A stretch of 32,904 bases of DNA from positions 1 through 32,904 of the forward strand of contig NZ_VOHR01000010.1 of the NCBI RefSeq assembly GCF_009192725.1, read 5' to 3'. The DNA comes from Segeticoccus rhizosphaerae. Lineage in GTDB: Bacteria; Actinomycetota; Actinomycetes; Actinomycetales; Dermatophilaceae. Of this stretch, positions 15,656 through 23,263 are shown piece by piece (positions within the stretch are counted from its first letter, which is position 1; every line of letters begins with the position of its first letter). The notes under the pieces were generated by a model, which worked only from the letters and a program-made list of their open reading frames with translations, ran no database searches and was not told the DNA's origin. A program made the position numbers and the translations under genes.

Positions 15656-16043
15656 TGGTGGGGCAGCCGCAAAGAGAGCCGCCCGACCATCGCCTAGTTA
15701 GACCGGGTCTGGCCCGGAGACCGGCCTACTGGAATCGTCTAACAGCCGCGAGTGACGCCCTGCCGTGGCCTGCGCCCAGTGTCCTTCATGCCGCGGGTCG
15801 CGCGGTCGTCAAGCTGCGTCATAGTGGGCGTGTGTGACGCAGCTGGATGGGCGGTGTGATGCAGCTGGCCATCGTGTCGAGGCCCGCCCACCGAGACCCG
15901 TTGCCCCGCCCGTAGCAGAATCAAGGCCACACGAGTGTCTGCCTCTGGACGAAAGGTTCGAGGCACGCCGAGGTGCTGGAGGTGAGTCGGAGTCCGCTTC
16001 CGGCGGCACTGACCAGCGAGCCTACGAGGACTCGAAGGCCGGG
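15656..16043. other. Non-coding stretch with inverted repeats
   Basis: No gene seen. It separates the defence-like zone from the catabolic cluster. A small hairpin (CCGGGTCT...AGACCGG, 15703-15724) and the repeat array at 15812-15866 are the only structures noticed. Confidence 0.5.
15812..15866. promoter_or_regulatory. Ten-base repeat array (one inverted, two direct copies)
   Basis: AGCTGCGTCA at 15812-15821 is the exact reverse complement of TGACGCAGCT at 15835-15844; a third near-copy, TGATGCAGCT, follows at 15857-15866 within a longer direct similarity. It lies about 400 bases upstream of the RipA-like start and beyond the end of the flavoprotein gene. It could be an operator array or a terminator hairpin with a 13-base loop. 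Confidence 0.5.
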
Positions 16044-18020
16044 TCAGAGGGTGCTGGCGACCTGTAGCCCCTCGAGCACTGCTTCCTCCACGGTTCGCGG
16101 GGCGAGGCAGTCACCGATTGCGTGGATCTCACCGGCGTACCGGGGCAGATCTGACAGCAGGTCGTCGACGGGTTCGTGGCCTTGGGCGAGGACCAGCGAG
16201 GTCACGTCGTCGATGATGACGGGGTCGCCGGTGAGGAGGTGCTGCAGGTAGACGCTGTCTTCGTCCGCGCCGTAGGGCCGCACCAACGGCACGATCTCCA
16301 CTTTGGCCCGGTAGGCTGCGGCGACCATGTCGTCGCGGACGTATTGCTGCAGGAGCTGACCAGGCTGGTAAGCGTTGACGGCCAAGGTGACCGGGTGGCC
16401 GGCTCGGGCCAGGCGCAGCGCGATACCCAGGCCGATCCAGTCCGAGCGCCAGTCGGTCACCACCACCCGCCCCGGCGGAAGCTCGGCGCCCTGCAGCAGC
16501 TGCCAGGCGTCGACCACCGGCATCGCGTCGGTCAGCTCGAGGGAGACCGTTCGGGGGCGCGCTCCGGTGGCGACAATCACTGCGTCGGGCGCGTGCTGTT
16601 CCACCGTGTCGAGGGTGACGTGGGTGTTGGTGAGCATCCGGACGCCCGCCCGTTCGGCCTCACCGATCAGGTTCGTGGCCGCTCCCCCGAACTCGGCACG
16701 CCCAGGCAACTGCTCGGCCAGCAGCACCTGCCCGCCGAGGCGACGGTTCGCGTCATACAGCGTGACCTCATGTCCCCGCTCCGCAGCGACGGCAGCGGCC
16801 TTGAGACCACCCGGGCCGCCGCCGACAACCATGACGCTCCGAGGGTGTGCGGAGCGGCTCCGGATGCCGTAGGTCAGCTCGCGACCAGTCTCCGGATGCT
16901 GGATGCAGGAGATCGGATAGCCGGCGTGGAAGTGGCCGATGCACGCCTGGTTGCAGCCGATGCAGGCCCGGATCTCCTCGGATCGCCCCGATTCCGACTT
17001 CTCGGGCAGTTCGGGGTCGCAGATCAGCGCGCGGGTCATGGCGCAGGCGTCGGCGGAACCACCCGCCACGATCAGCTCGGCCTCCTGCGGCTGGTTGATC
17101 CGCCCGGCGACGAGCACCGGGACGTCGACCGCCTCTTTCACCTTGGCCGCCAGCGGAGCGGTGTAGGCGTTGGCCCAGGCCATCGATGGCGCGATGTGGT
17201 CGGATCCGGCTATGGTGGCGGACGATCCGGCGCAGACACTGATGTAGTCGAGTCGGTTCGACTCCGCCAGCGCCGCGAAGGCTCGGACGACTTCGTCCGA
17301 GGTGAACCCGTCCTCGCTCTTCTCGTCGCCGGAGATCCTGATGCCGATGGCGAAGTCGGGCCCCACTGCTTCGCGTATGCCGTCCACGACCTCGCGCAGG
17401 AACCGCAGCCGAGCCTCTTGGTCACCGCCGTACTCGTCGGTGCGGCGGTTGGTGTGAGGGTTGAGGAACTGGGCGGGCAGGTAGCCATGGCTCGCGACGA
17501 CCTCCACGCCGTCCAGACCCGCGGCCTGGAGCCGTCGGGCGGTAGCCGCGTAGCCGTCCTGGACCTCGCGGATGAGCTCGACCGGCATGGCCCTCGGCAT
17601 GACGTGAAACCGCTCATTGGGCACCGCGGACGGCGCCAGGGCGACTGGCGCCGAACCGTCCTGTGACTCCATGATCTCTCGGCCCGGGTGGAACAGCTGG
17701 GCGAACAGCACCGTGCCGTGGCCGTGCACGGTCTCGGCCAGCCGACGGAACCCCGGCACCGCGGTGTCGTCGGTCGCCATCAGCACGTGCGAGGTGTAGC
17801 GCGCCGACTCGTGAACCCCGACGACCTGCAGGACGATGAGCCCGACCCCGCCCGCGGCCCGTGCCTCGTGATAGGCGATCAGGCGGTCGGTGACCGCGCC
17901 GTCCTGCGCCATCACGGTGTCGTGGCCGGAGGAGAAGATCCGGTTCTTCAGCGTGTGAGGCCCGATCCGCAATGGGCTGAACAGGTGCGGAAACCCGGTT
18001 CGGGCATCGAGCTCGTTCAT
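16044..18020 (-). CDS. Fe-S flavoprotein oxidoreductase (trimethylamine dehydrogenase / N-demethylase / dienoyl-CoA reductase type)
   Basis: 658 residues. The N-terminal FMN TIM barrel (about 10-345) has LFSPLRIGPHTLKNRI, the active-site segment GVEVVASHGYLPAQFLNPHTN and VLVAGRINQP. A 4Fe-4S cluster motif follows: C353-x2-C356-x3-C360 and C372 in ACIGCNQACIG and ISCIQHPETGR. The C-terminal NAD(P)/FAD-binding part opens with VMVVGGGPGGLKAA (397-410) and ends with IHAIGDCLAPRTVEEAV. Such enzymes oxidatively demethylate amines or N-methylated amino acids (trimethylamine, stachydrine/N-methylproline) or reduce enoyl-CoAs; the CIGCNQACIG pattern favours the demethylase branch. ATG 18020 overlaps the aminotransferase stop (ATGA), making it the last gene of the operon. 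Confidence 0.9.
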   Translation of the reverse strand: MNELDARTGFPHLFSPLRIGPHTLKNRIFSSGHDTVMAQDGAVTDRLIAYHEARAAGGVGLIVLQVVGVHESARYTSHVLMATDDTAVPGFRRLAETVHGHGTVLFAQLFHPGREIMESQDGSAPVALAPSAVPNERFHVMPRAMPVELIREVQDGYAATARRLQAAGLDGVEVVASHGYLPAQFLNPHTNRRTDEYGGDQEARLRFLREVVDGIREAVGPDFAIGIRISGDEKSEDGFTSDEVVRAFAALAESNRLDYISVCAGSSATIAGSDHIAPSMAWANAYTAPLAAKVKEAVDVPVLVAGRINQPQEAELIVAGGSADACAMTRALICDPELPEKSESGRSEEIRACIGCNQACIGHFHAGYPISCIQHPETGRELTYGIRSRSAHPRSVMVVGGGPGGLKAAAVAAERGHEVTLYDANRRLGGQVLLAEQLPGRAEFGGAATNLIGEAERAGVRMLTNTHVTLDTVEQHAPDAVIVATGARPRTVSLELTDAMPVVDAWQLLQGAELPPGRVVVTDWRSDWIGLGIALRLARAGHPVTLAVNAYQPGQLLQQYVRDDMVAAAYRAKVEIVPLVRPYGADEDSVYLQHLLTGDPVIIDDVTSLVLAQGHEPVDDLLSDLPRYAGEIHAIGDCLAPRTVEEAVLEGLQVASTL

Positions 18021-19444
18021 GGTGCCGCCACGACTTCGCGGGCGGCGTCGGCGACTTGTCGGCAGGACCAGCGGAAGAGTTCGGGTTCCATGGTGAGCGC
18101 CGGCTGCATCCGGTACAGCGGTTTGCTGGGCTCGCTGATGGCCAGGACGCCTCGGCGCAGCGCGGCCAGGTGCAGTGCATGCTGCAGGTCTGGCGCCGGC
18201 GTCACCGCCCCCGGCGCGGCGACCATCTCGACGCAGGTCCACGCACCGACCGCTCGCACGTCACCGACCAGGGGAATCTCGTCGACCAGCGGCAGCAGCT
18301 CTTCGAGCGCGATGGCCTCGAGTTCATGGACGTTGGCCAGGACTGTGTCGTCCGCGAGCAGATCGAGGCCGGCCAGTGCCCCGGCACATGCGGCCGGTTC
18401 CCACGCGTAGGTGCCGCCCAGGTGGGCGTGCGAGTCGGCCATCACTCGTTCGGTGCCCAGGACTCCGGCGACGGCCTGGCCGCCTCCGGTGACTCCCTTG
18501 CCGACCAGGAGCAGGTCGGGTTCGAGTCCCCATCGCTCGGCCGCGAAGACGGTGCCGCAGCGCCCCATGCAGGTCTGCACCTCGTCCAGGATGAGCATCC
18601 AGCCGAACTCATCGCACATGGCGACCAGTCCGTCCCAGAAGGCCTGAGAGGGGGCAAGGATGCCGGCTTCACCGGCGACCGGCTCGATGAGAACCCCGGC
18701 GATCTGATCCGGTTCCACCTGATAGCGCAGGACCCACTCTCGCAGGTAGTCCAGCACCATCGTGTCGTCGTAGGGGCCGGGGCCGCGGTGGAAGGGGGCT
18801 CGGAACGACTGGGGGTAGGGAACCAAGATCACGCCCGGGACGTATTGCGCGTAGCCGCTGGTGTTGTCCGGCAGGTCGGTGGAGGAGGTCGCGGTGAGAT
18901 ACGTTGACTCGCCGTGGTACTGGCCGAGGAAGCCCAAGATGATCGGCCTGCCGGTGGCCTCTCGAGCGAGCTTGACGGCGCCCTCGACCGCCTCGGTGCC
19001 GGTGACGGTGGGTGCCACCCGGGTGATCCCGGCCGGAGCGAGCGCGACGAGCCGCTCGGCCAGCTCGATGACCGGCGCGCTGGAGATGTACTGGGAGATC
19101 TCCATCCCGTAGCGATCCCAAGCGCTGGTCACGGCGTCTCTCACGAGCGGGGGCTGCGCACCATAGGGTGCCGCGCCCCAGGCGGAGACGTGGTCGGCGA
19201 AGACGTTGCCGTCCACGTCCGTGAGCAGGTGGCCCGACTTGCTGCCGAGGACGAGCGGGATGTTCGCACTGTCGCGAAGCGGCCCCTGCGACACTGCGTC
19301 TCTTCGAGCCAGCAGCTCGCGACTGCGTGGGCCCGGCAGGTCGGTCAGCACGCGTGGCCAGCCCGCGAGGGCGGGATCCGGGGAGGGATGGTGGAGGGAC
19401 TGTGCCATGCGAGGGCCTCGGCTCTCTGGTGAAGGGTCGGTCAT
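18017..19444 (-). CDS. Class III (PLP) aminotransferase
   Basis: 475 residues of a fold-type I, class III aminotransferase. Visible are the small-domain opening HLLTDVDGNVFADHVSAWG, the phosphate-binding VTGTEAVEGAVKLARE (148-162), aromatic stacking in GFLGQYHGES, the PLP-N1 Asp287 in MLILDEVQTCMGR and the PLP Lys316 in LLLVGKGVTGGG. It moves an amino group from an omega-amine, beta/gamma-amino acid or related substrate to a keto acid. Its start overlaps the upstream ATPase stop and its stop overlaps the flavoprotein start, both as ATGA, so expression is tied to uptake by the ABC importer. The precise substrate cannot be read from the sequence. Confidence 0.92.
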   Translation of the reverse strand: MTDPSPESRGPRMAQSLHHPSPDPALAGWPRVLTDLPGPRSRELLARRDAVSQGPLRDSANIPLVLGSKSGHLLTDVDGNVFADHVSAWGAAPYGAQPPLVRDAVTSAWDRYGMEISQYISSAPVIELAERLVALAPAGITRVAPTVTGTEAVEGAVKLAREATGRPIILGFLGQYHGESTYLTATSSTDLPDNTSGYAQYVPGVILVPYPQSFRAPFHRGPGPYDDTMVLDYLREWVLRYQVEPDQIAGVLIEPVAGEAGILAPSQAFWDGLVAMCDEFGWMLILDEVQTCMGRCGTVFAAERWGLEPDLLLVGKGVTGGGQAVAGVLGTERVMADSHAHLGGTYAWEPAACAGALAGLDLLADDTVLANVHELEAIALEELLPLVDEIPLVGDVRAVGAWTCVEMVAAPGAVTPAPDLQHALHLAALRRGVLAISEPSKPLYRMQPALTMEPELFRWSCRQVADAAREVVAAP

Positions 19445-20247
19445 GGTGTGCTCCGCAGGCGCGCGCCGGGGACCGCCGCGAGGAGCTCCTTGGTGTAGTC
19501 GTGCTGCGGGTCTTGCAGGATCTGCTCGGTGGGTCCCTGCTCGACCAGATGACCTTGGTACAGCACCGCGACCCGGTCTGCCATCTGTCGGGCCAGGCTG
19601 ACGTCGTGGGTGATGAACAGCAGGCTCAGGCCGCGGTCGCGGCGCAGACCTGCGAGCACCTGCAGCACCTGCGCCCGCACCGAGATGTCCAGTGCCGACA
19701 CCGGCTCGTCGCAGATCAGCACGGACGGAGCCAGGGCCATCGCCCCGGCGATGACGACCCGCTGCCGTTCACCCCCGGAGAGCTGGTGTGGGTAGCGGTG
19801 CCAGTAGGTCTCCGGCGGCCGCAGTCCGGCCGCGTCGAGAGCGGCCAGGCCGATGGCGACACGTTGCGGTCCGGGCCGGCCGACGCGGTGGATGTCCAGC
19901 CCGGCTGACACCTGTCGGCTCACCGGGCTGCGCGGGTTCAGGGACTGGTAGGGGTCTTGGAAGATGATCTGGACCTCCCGCCGGAAGGAGGTGCGGTCGA
20001 CCGAACGCAGCTCCTGTCCCCGGTAGCGGACCGAGCCGCTTGCCGGCTGTATGAGCCCGAGCAGTGCCCGGCCGAGTGTGGACTTGCCGCTCCCGGACTC
20101 GCCGACGAGCGCCAGTGTTTCCCCTTGGTTCCACCTCAGGCTGACACGATCGAGAGCCTTCAGGTAGCGGCCGGCTCGGGCTTGTCGCCGTCGCATCCGG
20201 TAGCGCACGGTCAGCTCGTCGATCTCGAACAGGGCGTCGTCAGTCAT
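19441..20247 (-). CDS. Peptide-type ABC importer ATPase (OppF/DppF-like)
   Basis: 268 residues. ABC ATPase with Walker A GESGSGKS (49-56), Q-loop IIFQDPYQSLNPR, signature LSGGERQRV, Walker B VLICDEPVSALD and switch ITHDVSL. The N-terminal TVRYRMRRR-type extension and Q-loop DPYQSLNPR are typical for the F subunit. It is shorter than most OppF proteins (about 320) and lacks the usual C-terminal Cys-containing tail. I chose ATG 20247, which overlaps the stop of the D subunit by 8 bases. It powers the importer together with its D-type partner on the cytoplasmic face. Confidence 0.93.
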   Translation of the reverse strand: MTDDALFEIDELTVRYRMRRRQARAGRYLKALDRVSLRWNQGETLALVGESGSGKSTLGRALLGLIQPASGSVRYRGQELRSVDRTSFRREVQIIFQDPYQSLNPRSPVSRQVSAGLDIHRVGRPGPQRVAIGLAALDAAGLRPPETYWHRYPHQLSGGERQRVVIAGAMALAPSVLICDEPVSALDISVRAQVLQVLAGLRRDRGLSLLFITHDVSLARQMADRVAVLYQGHLVEQGPTEQILQDPQHDYTKELLAAVPGARLRSTP

Positions 20248-21301
20248 GGCTGCTCCTGCTCCCCTGCCGATCGTCGCTGGGCGCCAGGCGGCCGGGTCCG
20301 CTGCCCGGCCATGGCGCGAAGTGGCAGCGGGCTTGCTGGTCGGTTCCGGCGGTGAGCAGCTCTGGTGGTTCGGCGGCACACCGTTCGGTGGCGTACTCGC
20401 ACCGATCATGGAACCGGCACCCGGACGGGCGGCGGTCGGGTGCTGGCTGGGCGCCCGGGATGGGCGTTGGCAGCGTGCCCGGGGTGTCGTCGGCGCCGAA
20501 CAGATCCAGCAGCCGCGCGGTGTAGGGGTGCTGCGGCTGGCGGTAGACCTGTGCGACCGGGCCGGTCTCCACGATCTGTCCGGCGTACATGACGGCGACA
20601 CGGTCGCACGTGTCGGCGAGGACGGACAGGTCGTGCGTGATCAGCAGCATCGAGAGCCCGAGGTCGCGTCGCAGCTGGCCGAGCAGCTTGAGGATCTGGG
20701 CCTGGGTGATCACGTCCAGCGCGGTCGTGGGTTCGTCGCCGATGACGAGCGCGGGTCGGCAGGCGAGGGCCAGCGCGATCATGACGCGCTGCTTCTGTCC
20801 ACCGGAGAATTCGTGCGGGAAGTGTCCGGCGCGCCCGGATGGGACCCCCACTTGGTCGAGGAGATCTGTCACCCGGCGCGCCACTTGGGAGCGGCCTGCC
20901 ATCGGTTCGTGGAGGCGGATCGCCTCGGCGATCTGTTGGCCGACGCTCTTGACGGGGTCGAGCGCGTTCATCGCGCCTTGGAAGATCATCGAGATGGATG
21001 CCCACCGCACCTGCCGCCACTGCGCTGCCCGCAGGCGGTGCAGCGGGCGGTCGCCAGATGGTCCGTGCAGGGTGAGTTCACCGGAAGATCGGCGCAGCCC
21101 GCTCGGCAGGAGTCCCAACACGGCCAAGGCGGTGGTCGTCTTGCCGCAGCCGGACTCGCCGGCGAGCCCGACGGTCTCGCCCTTGCCGATGGTGAAGCTG
21201 ACGTCGTCGACGATGCGGACCTGTGGATTGTCGCGCCGCACCACGGTGAGGCCTTCGACCGAGAGCAGCGGCTCTGGACAGCGGTCATTGGGGGTGCTCA
21301 T
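20240..21301 (-). CDS. Peptide-type ABC importer ATPase (OppD/DppD-like)
   Basis: 353 residues from ATG 21301, which overlaps the permease stop (ATGA). Walker A GESGCGKT, Q-loop MIFQGAMNALDPVKSV (typical of the D subunit), signature FSGGQKQRV, Walker B LVIGDEPTTALD and switch ITHDLSV. The C-terminal oligopeptide-transporter tail is present: HPYTARLLDLF, then GCRFHDRCEYATERC, whose cysteines in homologues bind an Fe-S cluster. It forms the ATPase heterodimer with the next gene product. Confidence 0.94.
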   Translation of the reverse strand: MSTPNDRCPEPLLSVEGLTVVRRDNPQVRIVDDVSFTIGKGETVGLAGESGCGKTTTALAVLGLLPSGLRRSSGELTLHGPSGDRPLHRLRAAQWRQVRWASISMIFQGAMNALDPVKSVGQQIAEAIRLHEPMAGRSQVARRVTDLLDQVGVPSGRAGHFPHEFSGGQKQRVMIALALACRPALVIGDEPTTALDVITQAQILKLLGQLRRDLGLSMLLITHDLSVLADTCDRVAVMYAGQIVETGPVAQVYRQPQHPYTARLLDLFGADDTPGTLPTPIPGAQPAPDRRPSGCRFHDRCEYATERCAAEPPELLTAGTDQQARCHFAPWPGSGPGRLAPSDDRQGSRSSHD

Positions 21302-22245
21302 CGTCGCTCCCGTAGGCGAGGGTCGAACATTGGCTCGATGCTGTGCCCAACGAAGGAGAATCCGAGCACCGCCACGGTGATGCAGATCCCCGGCGGCAGG
21401 TAGTACGCCCAGTTGCCGGCCGCCATCGCGCCGGCCCCCTGGGCGTGCTCGAGCATCTGTCCCCACGAAAACCTGTTCGGGTCGCCCAGTCCGAGGAAGG
21501 ACAGGGTCGACTCGGTCAGGATCGCCAACGAGACGTAGATGACCGCGTTGGCAAGCACCAGCGGCATCACGTTCGGCAGGATGTCGTGGGACATGATGCG
21601 CCAGTTGGACGCTCCAAGCGCGCGGGACCGCTCAACGAACTCTCGCCGCTTGAGCGACATGACCTCAGAGCGAACGATGCGGGACGTGCCGGCCCATCCG
21701 AAGGCACCGATGACGATGATGAGCACCATGGTCTGCCCGAGTGGTAACCCGTTGGCCCGTTGACCGAGCAGACTGGCCGCCAGCACGGTGATCGGCACGA
21801 GCGGCAGTACGAGGAACCAGTCGTCGAGAAGGGTCAGCCCGCGGTCCACCCAACCGCCGGAGAAGCCCGCGATGATGCCGATCGCGGTGCCGATGACCGA
21901 AGACACCATGGCGGCGACGAAGCCGACGAGCATGGAGGTTTGGGTGCTCAGGATCAGCTCGGACAGGACGTCTCGACCGTTCTCGTCGGTCCCCAGCCAG
22001 TGCGAGGAGCTCGGGCCGGTCAGGATCTGCGAACTGAAGGAGGTGGGTGCATTCGGATCCTGCGGAGCTATCCAGGTCCCGAATACTGCCACGACGATGA
22101 GCATCGTGAGCACAACCACACCGATCTGCCCCTGGCGGGTCCGTAGGACGGGATGCAAGGCACGACCGAGCTTACGCGCGCGGCCGGCACGGTCGGTCGC
22201 CACGATCACGTGCGCCGCCTCAAGGTGTGCATCGCTCGGCTGCAT
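21298..22245 (-). CDS. Peptide-type ABC importer permease (OppC/DppC-like)
   Basis: 315 residues with the OppC N-terminal domain (a TM near residues 43-60, VVVLTMLIVVAVFGTWIAP), the HWLGTDENGRDVLSEL segment before the main domain, five further TM segments and the EAA loop EFVERSRALGASNWRIMSHDILPN that contacts the ATPases. The start is ATG 22245, 7 bases after the OppB-like stop, with GAGGGA as ribosome site. It pairs with the B-type permease to form the channel. Confidence 0.94.
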   Translation of the reverse strand: MQPSDAHLEAAHVIVATDRAGRARKLGRALHPVLRTRQGQIGVVVLTMLIVVAVFGTWIAPQDPNAPTSFSSQILTGPSSSHWLGTDENGRDVLSELILSTQTSMLVGFVAAMVSSVIGTAIGIIAGFSGGWVDRGLTLLDDWFLVLPLVPITVLAASLLGQRANGLPLGQTMVLIIVIGAFGWAGTSRIVRSEVMSLKRREFVERSRALGASNWRIMSHDILPNVMPLVLANAVIYVSLAILTESTLSFLGLGDPNRFSWGQMLEHAQGAGAMAAGNWAYYLPPGICITVAVLGFSFVGHSIEPMFDPRLRERR

Positions 22246-22252
22246 TGGTCCC

Positions 22253-23215
22253 TCAGTCCCTGATTCTGGGGTCGAGCCTGCTGTAGAGCAGGTCAGTCAG
22301 CAGGTTGAACAGGATCACCATGGCCGAGGTCAGCAGGAAGAGTCCCTGCAGCACCGGGTAGTCCTTGTTGTCGATGGCGGTCAAAGTGAGCTGCCCCAGG
22401 CCGGGCCAGGAGAACACCGCCTCGATGGTGATCACGCCGCCGAGCACCAGGCCGAACTGCAGACCGATGACCGTGACGACCGGAAGCAGCGCGTTCGGCA
22501 CGACGTGGCGCCGGCGGACCTGCAACGGTGAGAGACCGATGGCCCGCGCGGTGAGGATGTAGTCCTCGTGCAACACATCGATGACCGACGAGCGCATGTT
22601 GACCGTGTACTGCGCCAGAAGGCTCAACGTCACCGTGGTGATCGGCAGCACCGCGTGACGGGCGACGTCGACCAGATGGCCCACCCCGGTCACCGTCGAG
22701 CCGGGTGTCACGTGCAACCCGGTGGGCAGGATGGGCCAGGCCACCGCGAACAGCGAGATCAACAACATGCCCATCCAGAACTCGGGCATCGAGTACAAGA
22801 CCACCGATCCTTGAGTCAGGAATGTGTCGCGCTTTCGGCCGCGATTCCACCCGGCCACCATGCCCATCCACGGCCCGATGACCGACGCCAACACCGTACC
22901 GATCCCGATCAGGATCAGAGTGTTCGGCAACGCCTGCATCAGTACGTGGCTGACCGGCTCCCCGTTGGCAAAGGAACTGCCCAGGTCACCACGCAGGGTC
23001 TGGGTGACATACCTCTCGAACTGCACCCACAGGCTGCGGTCCAGGCCGCGCTCGTGGATGACGGCCTGCTGCCCGGCAAGGGTCAGGTGCGGGTTGCGGG
23101 CCAGGTCGGTCTTGGGGTCGCCAACCGCTCGGAACAGGAAGAAGTTGAAGACGAGCACGAAGACCAGCGTGACGACGGCCGAGCCGATACGCAGCAGGAT
23201 CGATCGCAGTCTCAA
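22253..23215 (-). CDS. Peptide-type ABC importer permease (OppB/DppB-like)
   Basis: 320 residues. Six TM segments are predicted by eye, beginning with SAVVTLVFVLVFNFFLFRAV; the periplasmic loop contains LGLDRSL-type text (ERGLDRSLWVQFERYV) and LRGDLGSSFANGEPV, typical of OppB. The EAA loop is DYILTARAIGLSPLQVRRRHVVPNALL. The first in-frame start is TTG 23215; no ATG is available before TM1. The 48 bases between it and the binding-protein gene are the largest gap in this operon and show no clear terminator. Confidence 0.92.
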   Translation of the reverse strand: MRLRSILLRIGSAVVTLVFVLVFNFFLFRAVGDPKTDLARNPHLTLAGQQAVIHERGLDRSLWVQFERYVTQTLRGDLGSSFANGEPVSHVLMQALPNTLILIGIGTVLASVIGPWMGMVAGWNRGRKRDTFLTQGSVVLYSMPEFWMGMLLISLFAVAWPILPTGLHVTPGSTVTGVGHLVDVARHAVLPITTVTLSLLAQYTVNMRSSVIDVLHEDYILTARAIGLSPLQVRRRHVVPNALLPVVTVIGLQFGLVLGGVITIEAVFSWPGLGQLTLTAIDNKDYPVLQGLFLLTSAMVILFNLLTDLLYSRLDPRIRD

Positions 23216-23263
23216 GACGATCCGATCGGGACGGGACCCGGCCGGACCGGCTTGGTCGGGCGT

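Noticed and set aside
17250-17275. tRNA T-arm-like GGTTCGACTCC
   Set aside because: It lies in the flavoprotein coding frame and no acceptor, D or anticodon arms can be built around it.
16176-17666. 496-residue open frame on the plus strand
   Set aside because: Antisense to the flavoprotein gene, composition of a shadow frame (Gly/Val/His/Asp-rich) and no domain.
20246-21403. 385-residue open frame on the plus strand
   Set aside because: Antisense to the D-type ATPase; no recognisable motif.
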